A stretch of 64,000 nucleotides of DNA from Diphasiastrum complanatum (lineage: Eukaryota; Streptophyta; Lycopodiopsida; Lycopodiales; Lycopodiaceae), in NCBI GenBank assembly GCA_029204225.1, contig CM055105.1:11562404-11626403 (forward strand). Direction: 5' to 3'. Made by a program: the position numbers and the translations under genes. The notes beneath the pieces were generated by a model. The model searched no databases. It was not told where the DNA came from and saw nothing but the letters and a program-made list of their open reading frames with translations. Positions 38,823 through 50,700 of the stretch are shown here, piece by piece (the first letter of the stretch is position 1; the number at the start of each line of letters is the position of its first letter).

Positions 38823-41275
38823 TGCATGATGAGTTGATGGTCCACTACTCTAAGTCGTCTCCACAATGTTGAAGATTGCATATGAGTGTCGTCCTACAAT
38901 TAATGTCGATTTCTCTTGAGGTTTAACTTTTTTGAAGAAGTGATAAAAAGTGGTGTGGAGAAGTGTAGGCCGTGACATACCGTTATGCATGTGATTTGCC
39001 CTACTCTTAGGCACAAATGATGTGAAAAAGTATGTAACATATTGTTCATGCTTTGCATGATAAGGTTGATGGTTTAAGACTATGAGTAGACTCCATAAAT
39101 ATAAAGATTGCTTATTCTATATTATATTTGTATATTACATCAAATTGATGTTGATTTTTAATTTCGAGTATCCTCTTGAAGTAGTTTATGCTTATGTTAT
39201 GGCCGATTGTACTATTTCAATTGTAGCTTATTCAGGTAAAGTTCCTTAAAGATACCTCTTCAATATGCCATTGTAAATTTTCACCATGTCTTTCTATATT
39301 CGCATAGTTTGTAATTTGGTGAAATTCAATTTCATTGGGTGTCTTCACTTAATGTTTTGTAGTGTCATAGGAGAAATTTTTTTTTTCATCGTAGTATCAT
39401 AAGTTGGTGTTTATTTTTCTAGGAATTGTCTAGCATTTATTGAAGCATAATAATTGCTACAAGATTCTTGTCAAAAGAAATGAGCCTTTGATGTGAAGAA
39501 ACCAACATGACAATTTTAAGTCAACAAGAATATGAGAACTAACTTATGCACAATAACAAGCATCCTTGAGGCTTGAACTAACTTATGCACACAACAACGC
39601 ACATGCACAAAAGTTGACATCCTAAAATAGCTTAACTGGCTTGGCATCAAGTATTTATACGTGCAACAATATTTTGGAATGTTATATCACTTCCACTTGG
39701 AAGGTCTTAAAAAGTTTCCTATGTTGACTTGTTTCGATCTTCCTGTTGAAGTTATGATCTAAGTTAATTATATTTTGTTTCCTTCTTTGTGACCATATTT
39801 CAATTGCTCATGAGATCTTTGTCAAAAGATAGAGCTTTTGCCATGGGAGTAAACTAGGAGCTTATTTGAGATAGTAGTATCTGTATCCTTTGTAACGTTT
39901 CCCAGGCCTTAAGGGATGGTCGTAGACCGATATACTAATTATTCTTTTTTTTTAGGAGGATTCCATGAAAGGAACTTCAAGATCCAGAATCAAGATGTTG
40001 TTTTGATGATTCTTTTGATACATAAATTCGACAACGCATTCTTTGAACATTCCAATACATGAAAATTGTGCTAGTAATACTTTTGAGATGGGATAACCTA
40101 ATGAGTGTTGCTTAGCTGAATTTTGTGATTGAATTTCGAAGTTTCTAGGTAGGAATCTTGCCTACTAGTAGTTTTGTGATAGGAATTTGATAGCCTAATG
40201 GATATCGTGACATGAATGAATTCATGATTCATTATAAGAATCTTTATTGATGAGAATGGCTTAGTAGATGAAGTGTAGAACATTCCTTACGAAGGTCAAG
40301 GCCATTGGGGTGCCAAGAAATTTCATGAGCTAGTTTGAAGCCTACGTGAGTTTTGAAATTTTACATGCAAAAAGGAAAACCTGATTTTGCAGGTCAAAGT
40401 CTAGCCATCGTACAAATTAATATTGGATCTGTGGCCATGAAAGGAGATATGGCTTATTCACCGACAAATCGAGAAAGAAAACGAAATGGCTATTGCATTT
40501 AGCTTAGGTAGAACATAAGGTAAATTATAAGGGCTCAAAATCATGCATTACCCTTACTTACAAGGATGGATCCTTTTTGAAGGAGGGCACACACGAGAAC
40601 TAGATGGTTGAGAGAGGCCAATCAATAACCCTTGAGTAGGCTTTGTTGTAAGCTATGACGTGCTTGTGGGAAAAGGTGTTGCCAACCAACCCTTAAGAAA
40701 AAGAACCCTCTTTCGATTCTTCACATGTAAATCCAAAGAATAATAGATTATGACATTTTGAAGGCTTTATGGAGGATGGCGGAGAGTATAAGGCATGCCA
40801 ATTTTGGAGCAAGTGGGAGATGGCTCTTTAGTACTAACCTTCATAATGATGCTATACATGATGAACTTGATGGCCTAAGATTTTGTGGTTGAACTTCATA
40901 CAAATGTATATTGCACGTTTTTTTTGTTATGTCGGGCATTATACTAAACATAACATCTATGCATTTTTCTAGCATATTAGCGGACATTAAGTTCTCATTT
41001 GAGATCTGTCCAAGTTATGGCCAATTAGGTTTTGCTAATTCTTCTATCTTTAGTGCTGTCTTTTGCCCACCAGCTATGATTTCTATTTAGGTTTTGAGCA
41101 AGCCGAAGTGTACCTTCTCCTTACTTTTTTCATGAGGAAGTAGGGACTTCATCTGATTGACTTTGCTCTTTAGTGATAATGTTCATCATCATTGAGTCTC
41201 CATGCTATGCATGATGAAGTTGATGGTTTAAAACTTTGTGGTCGGACTCCATAGAGTTGAAGGTTGTGCATTTCC
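38823..41275 (+). repeat. Dispersed 65-bp repeat, four direct copies
   Basis: Copies start at about 38823, 39054, 40855 and 41208. Each reads TGCATGATGA(A/G)(G/C)TTGATGG, then TTTAAGACT...TGG(T)C(G)GA(A)CT(C)CATA and GAAG(A/G)TTG. All are in the same orientation. They fall in otherwise anonymous DNA (38799-41630) without genes and may mark periodic pieces of one old, expanded element. Confidence 0.7.
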
Positions 41276-41639
41276 TTGTTACGTTGGGTATTATGACAAA
41301 TGTGCAAGTTGGAAGTAAAAATCATATACACTTTTCCCATGCATACCACAAATTTTTTCTCAACATAGCAGTTGTTTCTTGTACTTCCAACTTTGCAAGG
41401 ACTTTTTTGTTTTACTCTACTTCAATTTGTATTTGATATGAACTAACGAGTTTTGTTTGTTAGATCTAGAATACGTTGATAAATTATCAAGACTTTGTTT
41501 GTTAGAACAAATCAAATAAATATGCATAGAGAAGGCGATTGGAATCAATATATAGGCAAAACAAAGTTGTTATAAGGGTTGGAGTAGTAGGTATCAAAGT
41601 CACAAATTATCTATGGTCAAGGAAGTGCTACTTTAGTCC

Positions 41640-42690
41640 CAAAGTGCAAATATAATCGTAATTATTGTGGGAAATGTGGACATGCCACTACTAGAGAGAG
41701 GTTATAAGAGATGATTGGGATACTATTTTAAAGGAATGACAAGGGAAAATGATGAATTATTCTCTGTTCTTTTAGCTATACATACATCTATAGATGTTTG
41801 TTACATTGATTTGGGAACATCTAAACATGTCGTTCCAAGGAGTAAACCTAGTAAGTTTGAAGAACCAAATAACGGGCTACAAGTGTGCTTGGGTATTAAC
41901 ACCACACATGAAGTTAAATGAAAAGGGGGGAGTACCCGTCAAGCCACCAATGGGTGAAATCAAGTTCCTAAAGAATTTAGTTTATGTAACTGGGGGCTTA
42001 GCAAGAAATTTTATTTCAGTTGGAGCTTTTACGAGCGACATATGAAGGTGGAATTCCATGTATAGACATTCTTGGTAAAAGACAAGAAAAATAATTCCAG
42101 GGCTGTAGCAAAGGGGATAAAAGAAGATTTCTTGTACAAATTGTATGCTATAATTCATCATTGACAAGCACTTTCTACAATGGATGAAAGTCAAAGCAAG
42201 ATGTGGCATGAGAGATATTGGTTGAATTTTCAAAGTTTACAAGTGCTGAAGAGGTATAATATGATGACTTTTTCAATTCAAATAAATTTCTAGTTATGGG
42301 TAAGCAACACAAGCAAAGCTTTCCTTAAAGTGTGAGCATATATGGCAAAGGTGGGTAGAATTTTCAAATTTAGATTCATTTGGACCAACTCAAATTAGGT
42401 CTAGAGGGGGTGCGCAAGTAAGCTATGGTTCTATTTCTGAAGTTTTAAGATCTCTTGTGGAGAATTTTATAGAGAAGAAAACGAAGGCACTAAGATAAGA
42501 TAAAGGAAAGGTGGGTACAAATCAAATGAATTTGTTGATTTCTGTAAAGCCAATCACATCAAATGACAATATAGTCAACAAAATAGTATAGTTGAATTTA
42601 AGAATAGAACATTGAATATTGCGAAGAGTATGCTCAAAGGAAGAGGTCTATCAAACTCCTTTTGGGCTGAAGCATTTCATACGAGAAATC
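41640..42690 (+). pseudogene. Copia-I relic, plus copy (knuckle, PR, IN)
   Basis: Plus strand with many stops. A degenerate knuckle, YCGKCGHATTRERL (about 41665), has lost its last Cys. Protease-like YIDLGTSKHVV follows (about 41806), with Thr for the expected Ser-Gly. LKNLVYVTGGLARNFISVG lies at about 41970-42030. The integrase end reads CKANHIK and NSIVEFKNRTLNIAKSML, then NSFWAEAF (about 42545-42680). Shares GTTATGGGTAAGCAACACA (about 42292) with the inverted relic at 42930-43740. Confidence 0.75.
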
Positions 42691-42929
42691 CGATGGAGGC
42701 CATTGGAATTGGATATAAATTTGTGAAATTGGATATATTCTAATTTCAAAAATAGATATATAGCACAACTTAGAGTTGTTGGGTGGACGACATATCCTCA
42801 CGTTCCCAAGGCTGAGATTTAAGTCTAGCTTAAAAATTAGTAACATTAGTGGGCTACAATAATGGGAAGGTGGACATATTGAGTATCACAAGTCATCGAG
42901 ATGATATTGGCACAATCATAGGGTGTATA

Positions 42930-43740
42930 TTGAGTACATGCTTCCTCGGGTTTGATTCCTTCGATGACTTTTGTAGGACTTCTATTTAGTAGGTACCCTA
43001 CTATATGTGTATTACTTTTGATTGGAAATAGCTTGGTAGACCTTTTTATTCGATTAGCATCACCAGATCCAGCGTTGAGCTCTTGTAGAAGATCCCTGGC
43101 TAAATTCAATTTGCCTCTTTCTCTGCAGTGCTCTGATTTGTACTCACGTCCTTTATCTGATCTTTGTGTCTTGATTTTCTTCTTTGTTGGATTATCCTTG
43201 AGAATTTGAAATTGGTTGATTTACTTAAAAGCTTTTGGCATAGAGAATAACCTCAAGTCTTTCTTGTGAAATCATCTACGAATTCCATAAAGTAGTACAA
43301 CCCCTGTGTAGACATAGCTTGAGCAATTTTGAATGTACCAACTCTAACACTTCCTTGCCTTTTTGGAAACCTTTGCATGTGTTGCTTACCCATAACTCAA
43401 GCCTCATGTACATAGTTGCGACCATGTAATTCTTTTCCTTGTTTTTATGAAGCACTTCTTCTAGTGAAATTTTACCTTCATACGTTGCGTTCTGAGTGCT
43501 TAAATTGAAAGTAGATTCTTTGCTAAGCCTTGTACACGGACATTATTCTAGAAACTTTATTCCACTTGAGGTAGCTTGATGGATATGCTCTCTTGTCCTT
43601 TTAACTTCATATGTGGAGATGTTACCCAAACATACTTGTTATATATCATTTAGTTCTTCATAGTAAGCCAAGAATATTAAGAGTCATTTGTTAGATGCTC
43701 TTGAATCAATGTACCAACCACCCATAGGTGAATGTGCAAC
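42930..43740 (-). pseudogene. Copia-I relic, minus copy (IN)
   Basis: Minus strand. GTTATGGGTAAGCAACACA with a knuckle-like gag-pre-integrase continuation lies near 43370-43405. Integrase text includes ILKDNPTKKKIKTQRSDKG (about 43140-43200). YLLNRSPTKVIEGIKPEEA follows (about 42935-42990), the conserved Copia motif Y..NRSPTK...G.TPEE. Same family as the plus copy next to it. The two face each other, about 240 bp apart. Confidence 0.75.
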
Positions 43741-45170
43741 TAAGACAATAGAATCAACTAAGACCAGAAAAAGAAAGAAACAACCACTCGTAGATGAATG
43801 TGCAACTAAGACAAAAAATAAGAAAATTCACGTGGCCGAATCTCCTTGTTTTTTTGTGCATTCCCATTAGCACAATTTTCTTGTCTCTTATATATTTTTC
43901 TTTTGATCAAATTGTTCATTGTGACATTCAAAAGAAAGGTCCATATTCTCCACAATGACTTGACCTTGGTGCTTTGAGATAGAAGCAAAGTGGTTCCTTG
44001 ACCGTCACATAGTTGCCAGGGAACGGGAACGTGACCCTCAGGAATGGGAACGTTTTCGGGAACTTGGGAACATGGGAATGCCATTTGAGTTTGAAAAAAT
44101 TAGAAAACAATAAAAATCAATTAGAACAAACTTCCAAGTTCAGACTTCAAGGACTCAAGGGTCTAGTTATAGATAATAGACATAAGTATTAGAAATGGAT
44201 GCCATGTAGCAGCAAGAGTTGGCTGCGTGCATGTGGAAGGATAGGCTAAGGAACATCATGGCTGTAAAGAGAAGAAGCAATGTCTGGTCTTGAGCCCGGG
44301 GATGAAGTGATGCGGATGGAGTGGTGCGAGTTGTAGGACCAAGAGGTCGTGGCGCAGGTGGGGCATCCAAGGATGCTGCAAAAGTAGCAAGGGTAGCCCT
44401 CTTCACCTTTGAAATAAGAGGACAAGCATTGATCCCTTTCCCCTTCTCTCCTATCGGTACCTCCACTCTTTTCGTTATTGTAATGCACTTCCATTTTGTT
44501 GTCCCTCCCTTCCTAGCAAGCTAGCTAGTGTAACCTCTACTTCTTCCCACCATTTCGATGCTGAGGCTGATGTTGACATTTTCAAATTTTAGTGTGAGGC
44601 AGCTAGCTGTTATTTGGATTTTGGAGATGCCCTCAGCCTTGGGCCTTGGTCAGCAGCAGTTGGAGGTTCAAACTTCACAGTTCACCAAAATACTTTGAGA
44701 CTATAGTTGAGTTTTAAAGGAAAAAAGTTGCTCATATCCAATTGAATAACCGATTATCATGAATTTAAGTTGCTAAAATTACGCAATTGCCAAGGGTGTA
44801 GGCACATTACAATGGATGGCTCCTTGAGTTTGACAAACCTGCATTCAAGGATTCTAGAGTCCTGAAATGTCAAGCCTAAGGGTCTACTATTGTCACAATC
44901 GAATAGATAATTAGCCATATATTATCGTAAATTTTTGGGGCAAAAACACAACTGTAAGTCATGAGGAAAATTGTCCACCCCACCATAGATGCTTGCAAGT
45001 TATATGCACGCTCCCACAGGCATGGCTGCATGCATCATCACAAACCTCACCAACATCCGTCCATAGTGTTTTCTTATCACATCACATTATTCGGCTAGTA
45101 TGCATTGAGAAGTGCAACCATAGCATCATATTTGAGCACTCTAGCATTGAGTCCCACAAATTGATTCAGT
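43741..45170. other. Intergenic, probably upstream region of the AIPP2-type gene
   Basis: Holds a short duplication (GTGAATGTGCAACTAAGACAA near 43731 and 43797) and a GGGAACG-rich patch (44015-44085) that starts CATAGTTGCCAGGG at 44008, resembling a MITE end. A TATA or start site for the downstream gene could not be fixed. Confidence 0.35.
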
Positions 45171-45659
45171 ATGCATAGGGTCTTCGTCTCTGCCAGAAAA
45201 ACCCTTGGTAGCCTTGAGAAATTCCGCCAGCCTTCCATTCTCCTTTATACTGGACTTCCTTTGTTTCTTCCAAGCAGGGATTCAAGGAGTTTCAGTGCAA
45301 GTCGCCTTGCTGCAATCTTCATGCAAGGTATTCCTCCTATGCAGGTCATTCTGCAGGCTTGTGGTTGCATTTACTTAAAGACAAGAGTGTTGAAAAACTT
45401 CGCGCAGCAGATGTCGACGGGTTTTATAAAAAATAACGCAGATCGATTTTCGCATGGGCTGCAACACTCCTTTACGGCTGCATTATTATCTTCTAGTGTT
45501 CACCCTGCACAGAGCAGGGCTGCTTCGTCATGTAGCAGGGCAGTGAGAGCTTTACATGAAGGTTCCAATGCTTTTCACACATCAGTACTTGCATGCAGTA
45601 GCTGGGCTACTTCTCTCATGCTTGGGGAGGGCCCAATTCTCAAGAAATTGGGCCATTAA
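45171..45659 (+). CDS. Hypothetical 162-codon ORF, possibly mitochondrial or 5' exon
   Basis: Open frame from ATG 45171 to TAA 45657-45659. The first 50 residues (MHRVFVSARKTLGSLEKFRQ...SRSFSASRLAA) are rich in Arg, Ser and Leu with no acidic cluster, as in mitochondrial presequences. The remainder (Cys/Ser/Ala-rich) matches no domain I know. Base composition is closer to coding sequence than its flanks. It lies 2.1 kb upstream of the first securely read AIPP2-type exon and on the same strand, so it could be a separate small gene, an upstream ORF or part of an alternative 5' exon. Weakly supported. Confidence 0.35.
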   Translation: MHRVFVSARKTLGSLEKFRQPSILLYTGLPLFLPSRDSRSFSASRLAAIFMQGIPPMQVILQACGCIYLKTRVLKNFAQQMSTGFIKNNADRFSHGLQHSFTAALLSSSVHPAQSRAASSCSRAVRALHEGSNAFHTSVLACSSWATSLMLGEGPILKKLGH

Positions 45660-47799
45660 CAAAGCACTGACTTAGGGACCAGTAGCAGGTCCAGTAAGGT
45701 AAAAATATCTGTAACTGACTTGAGCGTCTTTAAGACTTTGAGCTTATTCAGTATTCCATGTTGTGTTTAGAACATTTGTGATATTAGCAATATGTGCGCA
45801 TGGGTCTACTTGGCAAATTAGGGCAGTTGTCTCTTGATTATATAATGGGCTTTGGTTAGATTTTGGAACTGTATTTCCTTGTTGAAGTAGTTGACTAGAG
45901 GTCATTTGGCCCATTATATGAACAGTCTCAGGTTGCTTCATAAGTATCTAGATTCTACCACCCAACTGTCCCTTTCCTGTATAAATTTACAATGATCAAA
46001 TACAATTTTGTCAAATTGTTTTTGGTTGTTTGAACTATCTAGTTCCTCTATTAAGTGCTAAAAGAAATTTAGCTATCTTTCATCCTATAGTCTCGGCTTG
46101 AAGAAAGGTATCCATTTTCTTCCCCTTGACATTGGCTAGATTATGGAATAGCATCATCTGATCCTAACCCGGTAAAAGTTAGGCTACAAGAAGTCATCCT
46201 CTTTATTGACCAGAGCTTTTCAAGTCCTCCAAACTCATTTTAGGCCTCAAAATCATGTTAGAGTTGGTCAGGTTTGATTGTTGACAAGTCTCACTGAATT
46301 GACAAATTTTCAAGTGTTTGTTTGGGATGACTCTTTTGAGGGCATCTTTAAATGTCGCAATTAAATCTGTGGTTCCATATTGAACTTGTTCTACCTTCAC
46401 ATACAAGGCATATAAATTTTGTTTCCTGATGGCATGATTGAACTTGCTACTTTTGCTCCAGGTATGTTACTGATCCTATTTAGTACATAAACATCAGTTT
46501 TTTGAAACTTGTTTTATCTGTATTGAATCATGTAGCATTTCCGCTACATTAAGCAACAATTTTTATTGTCTGGACTTCTGACAATTTTATATGATGAAGA
46601 ATTGCAACATCAGCTGCAACAGACGTTGGATAAAAAAGAGAAATTGAATGTTGTTTGTTGATCATTCTTCTAAGATGAGAAACCAACATTTTGAGTTTCA
46701 TTTTGCAGCAACTTTAATTTGAAAAGCTTGGGCCTTGTTTGAAGTTTCTGTGTGCTAAAATTCTTCCTTCCTTAAAACTCGTAAAACTGAGAATGTGGTT
46801 GGAGAAGGCAACAACCATGTGCATCCTATGAAGCTTTAAAAATAGGTCTTCTGATGTCATATTATGTAGTCAATGTCATGAGCTCATCTCTTTCTTGCCA
46901 AGTGGCTGGTTGCCTAGCTGTGTAGCATCACATTCCACTGTGTATTGAGAAGACCTCTCTCTGTTCACATTTTCTCAACTCACACAAGTCTTGGCAGACC
47001 TTAGACATTCATGCATTACATTGGATGTGAAATTTCTACAATTCAAATGTTTAATAAAGATAAAGCTGTTGGTATAACTAAAGAAGTTACCCGCATGTGG
47101 TGCCAGAAATTGGAAGGAAAGTTAATATGTCACATATGATAAATTAAAGCCTATCTTTAATGTTCATGAGACTTGGACTCTATTGTTCTATCCTTGTGAT
47201 CCTAGTGAAGACAAATTATTTTTCCTCCATAGAGGGTGACAATTCTTGGGATTTTGATTGATCAGGTAACTTCAATTTTGGACGGGAGGTGTAGAATGCA
47301 TGGACCCACTGATGAGCTCGATGATTCAAGTTTCTCAAAGGTAATGCTTTGATTTTGCTGTTAAAGCGTGGAATTTGATGCATCATAGGAAGTCTTGTGA
47401 TAAATTAAATTCTATTTTAAATTCTGATGAGACTTGTACTGATTGTCATTGTACTCCATGAATGAAATGTGTTCTGTTGTCATGCATTTGGTGTTATTTC
47501 AGATGGCTTTCAAGATGGCCTCTATATTGTTCTACTCTATTGTTCTATCCTCATGATCATAGTGAAGACATCTTCTTTTTTCTCCATAGAGGGTGTCAAA
47601 TCCTTGCTGTGAATGTGAAAGTTTTGTGAAGCTTGTTTGAGGTGGCTGTGTAGATATTTTAGTTGTTTCTTGTGACTGTGAACCCCTCTATCAAGTTTTA
47701 AAGTTTGATGGTGATGGAAACCTATTCCAACCTGATAGAAAAAGCTTGAATTCTTCTTCTCACTGGTGCACGTTTCTCATGATTTTCTATCACTTTCAG
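45660..47799. other. Introns or upstream DNA of the AIPP2-type gene
   Basis: T-rich, intron-like. A possible short exon, MHGPTDELDDSSFSK, at 47299-47343 is followed by a good donor (AAAG/GTAATG) but its phase does not fit the next exon, so at least one further small exon would be needed. CTCCATAGAGGGTG occurs twice (47228 and 47582). Confidence 0.35.
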
Positions 47800-50700
47800 A
47801 CTACCGACTTAATAAGAGTTACAAACTGGTGTTTTATCAGGAGGCATTGGAGGGTATAATCTCCAATGATACAACCAGGGAAGAGGAGCATGATGTCAAA
47901 GATCAATCCAATAAGAATGGTCAGCATTTAGTTTTTCAGTTCAGTTTTCTTCTAGAAAGAGTTTGCAAATAGCCTTTTGAAGGTACTGTGTACGTCTTGA
48001 TGTATTGTCTGCATTAGTTTTTGATTAGGTGATCAGGCTGCAAACAAGAAATATTCTCCATAAAGGGTTTTTATATTTACTTGATCTTGCAGAAGCATGA
48101 AAGGTGATTGATGCTTATTGCTTTGCAGGTGATGCAAATCAAGATACACTGGCTTTGACTAATGAAGCTTTCATGACGACTAGTGAGAAGCAGAAAATTG
48201 ATGAACAAGCAAATGCTCTGGTAGCAAGTGGATTGAAGGAGGATGATGAGGTTTTGTCAACTCGGGGAATGTCAGAGAATGACGTATGCCTTGAGATTGA
48301 CGGTGCAGAAAAGACTGATGAAAAGTCGAAATCAAGCAGCCGAAGGGGTCGCTCTAAAAGAAAATTTCTTCGAAATAGCTTAGCGAAGAACCTTGGTAGT
48401 GTGGGGATTGACAAACAATGTGCTGTTTTGGATGTGGTGCAACTTGCTAAGGATGAAGCCTCTACCACTAATGTTGTGATTCGATCAACCTCTAATGAGG
48501 TTCAAGGGTTACATGTCGAAAGTCCAGGTTCCTTTGCTGCAGGATTTGTGAATGGTGATCTTAATGCTTCCTCTTATCCTGAAAAGAAGTCACCTCATGT
48601 ATCACAGAAAGATTTGAAAGTTGAGAACGTGAATCTCAGCAGCTTACCAAAGAGCAAAAACAATTCTGGGAGTTCCGATGTAGCTACTATCAGTCACTCA
48701 ACAGAAACTTGTACAGAACTTCAAAATATTGACTGTCCTAGGACTGTTGCTAAAGAGAACAGATGGACACGATCAAAAAATGTAGTAGTACCCTCTCAAA
48801 CTGTTCCGGAAGCATGTGATAGTGTTTCCAGAGATGTCTGTTTAGAGAACAGGCCTGTTGAGAAGCAGGAAGCTGATGAGGATTTTAGGAGAGGAGGCAA
48901 TATTGTTGCAGTTGAAGACAACAATCACATTCACCTTATTAGTAGCTACCGGCCATCGCCTGAAAACTGCACAAACTGGCCAGGTGCTGCAATTGGAGTA
49001 GTTTTGGGGAATGCTGGAAAAGAGCTTTTCTTGGATCATGTACAAGATTCAGCCTCTGTGTTCTGCCAAGACACAGGTGATACTGGTAAGGGTAAAGCTA
49101 CAGCGTTCATACAGTGTGCTGCAACAACCATATCTGAAAGTAGCGAGGGGAATGTTCAAGCTAATCTGTCACATACAGAAACAAAGGGAAGCTACTTGGA
49201 ACCTGGACAAGCTTCCAATGTAGAAGATTGCAAAGCTAAAGCAGATGCTTTATATGATCAGACAAGTACAGAGGCAAATATATCAAAGGTGATACTTGAA
49301 GAAAAAAAAAATGTCCTGCAAATTGACTTGATTCAATCAAGTCCACAGGAACTGAAGGATGTGCCTCCAGAGACTGCAGTCTCTGATGATTCTAACGAGG
49401 CCCTTTTAAAGAAAGAAAGTTGCTCCATCAAGTCTACAGAAACTGAGATTACGTTGCCTGTGGACATGCATCTTTTTCATCCTTTGGAGGATAGAGTAGC
49501 ATCTGTTGAAGGTGATTTACTCCTGCTTTAGGATTATTCTTACAATGTAAATCACATTATGACTCAAACATACTTCACAAGAAGCACCTGCAATTTAATA
49601 ATCTGCATGTGACTGCTTTAAAGTGGCCTCTTTATGATGGTACAATGCTGTGTGCAAATTAAATAGATTTCACTAGGAGTCTTATTAGTTTCCATTGAAT
49701 ATTAAAAGCCATCTTTATGAGCAATTTCATGTTATTTTTAATGTTTCATAACCTAATAATTGCTATATTATATTCCCATTTAGCAGGTGCACCACGTAGT
49801 CCACATCTCGAGGTTTACCTGGAAAGCTCAAAATTGACACAAAATGATGACAGCTCTTTTCTACTAGTGACTAGTGACATAAAGTCCACCAAAGTATCTG
49901 GGGTTCCTTTGACTGTACCTTCAACAGTTAAATCAGATACATGTGCTTCACAGCACGAGGAAGAATGTGCTGAGAAAGTGGAGGAAGGGGCTTCAAAAGC
50001 AACAGTGAAACTAATGGAAGGAGCTTTGACATCTGCCATATTTCCAGAACAGGAGTCTATGACGTCGGAAGGATGTGAAGAACTGTCTCCCACTATTCCT
50101 CTGACTGAGGAGGATGTAAGCTTGTTTACTTCATCACAAATAGTCATCTTTATTTTGTTTCACATACTTTTTCAGTTGATTGGTTGCTTATTACGTGTTA
50201 TGATATTGGACTATCTGGTGGATAGATTGATAAAAGTAGCATGTCAATACAGGTAAAAGTCTGTGATATATGTGGGGATGCTGGATATGAGAACTTTCTT
50301 GCTATTTGCAGTGCTTGCAGTGAAGGAGCAGAGCATATGTAAGAAAACCTAGCCTGGTAACTCAAAAAAATTCTTACATCTATTATGCATTCTTGAAGGT
50401 TCTACTTTTTATAATCGTATTTGTATTTTCTTTGGAGACTAGTTTGTTGTTTTAGCTTCTTTTGGGAGACTCTTAAGAGTATTTTCATTTTAGTGTAGAG
50501 AGTATATACTGCTAGTTGGTGAGTTTTGTGGATCATGTACTGGGTGGATGTTGAATCCAATTGAATATGTCTTAGCAGTTACTGTATGCGGACTCGCTTA
50601 ATGGAGAAGCCAAAAGGAAACTGGTTTTGTGAAAATTGCAAGGGCAAGCAAGAAAGTGGTGGTTTAAGTACAAAGCTTTGGGCTCAGGACAGAATTATCA

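Noticed and set aside
44008-44100. Third CATAG-type MITE
   Set aside because: One end matches CATAGTTGC, but no inverted partner or target duplication was found.
47299-47343. First coding exon of the AIPP2-type gene (MHGPTDELDDSSFSK)
   Set aside because: Its donor leaves phase 0, whereas the exon at 47800 needs a phase-1 partner; not used without transcript support.
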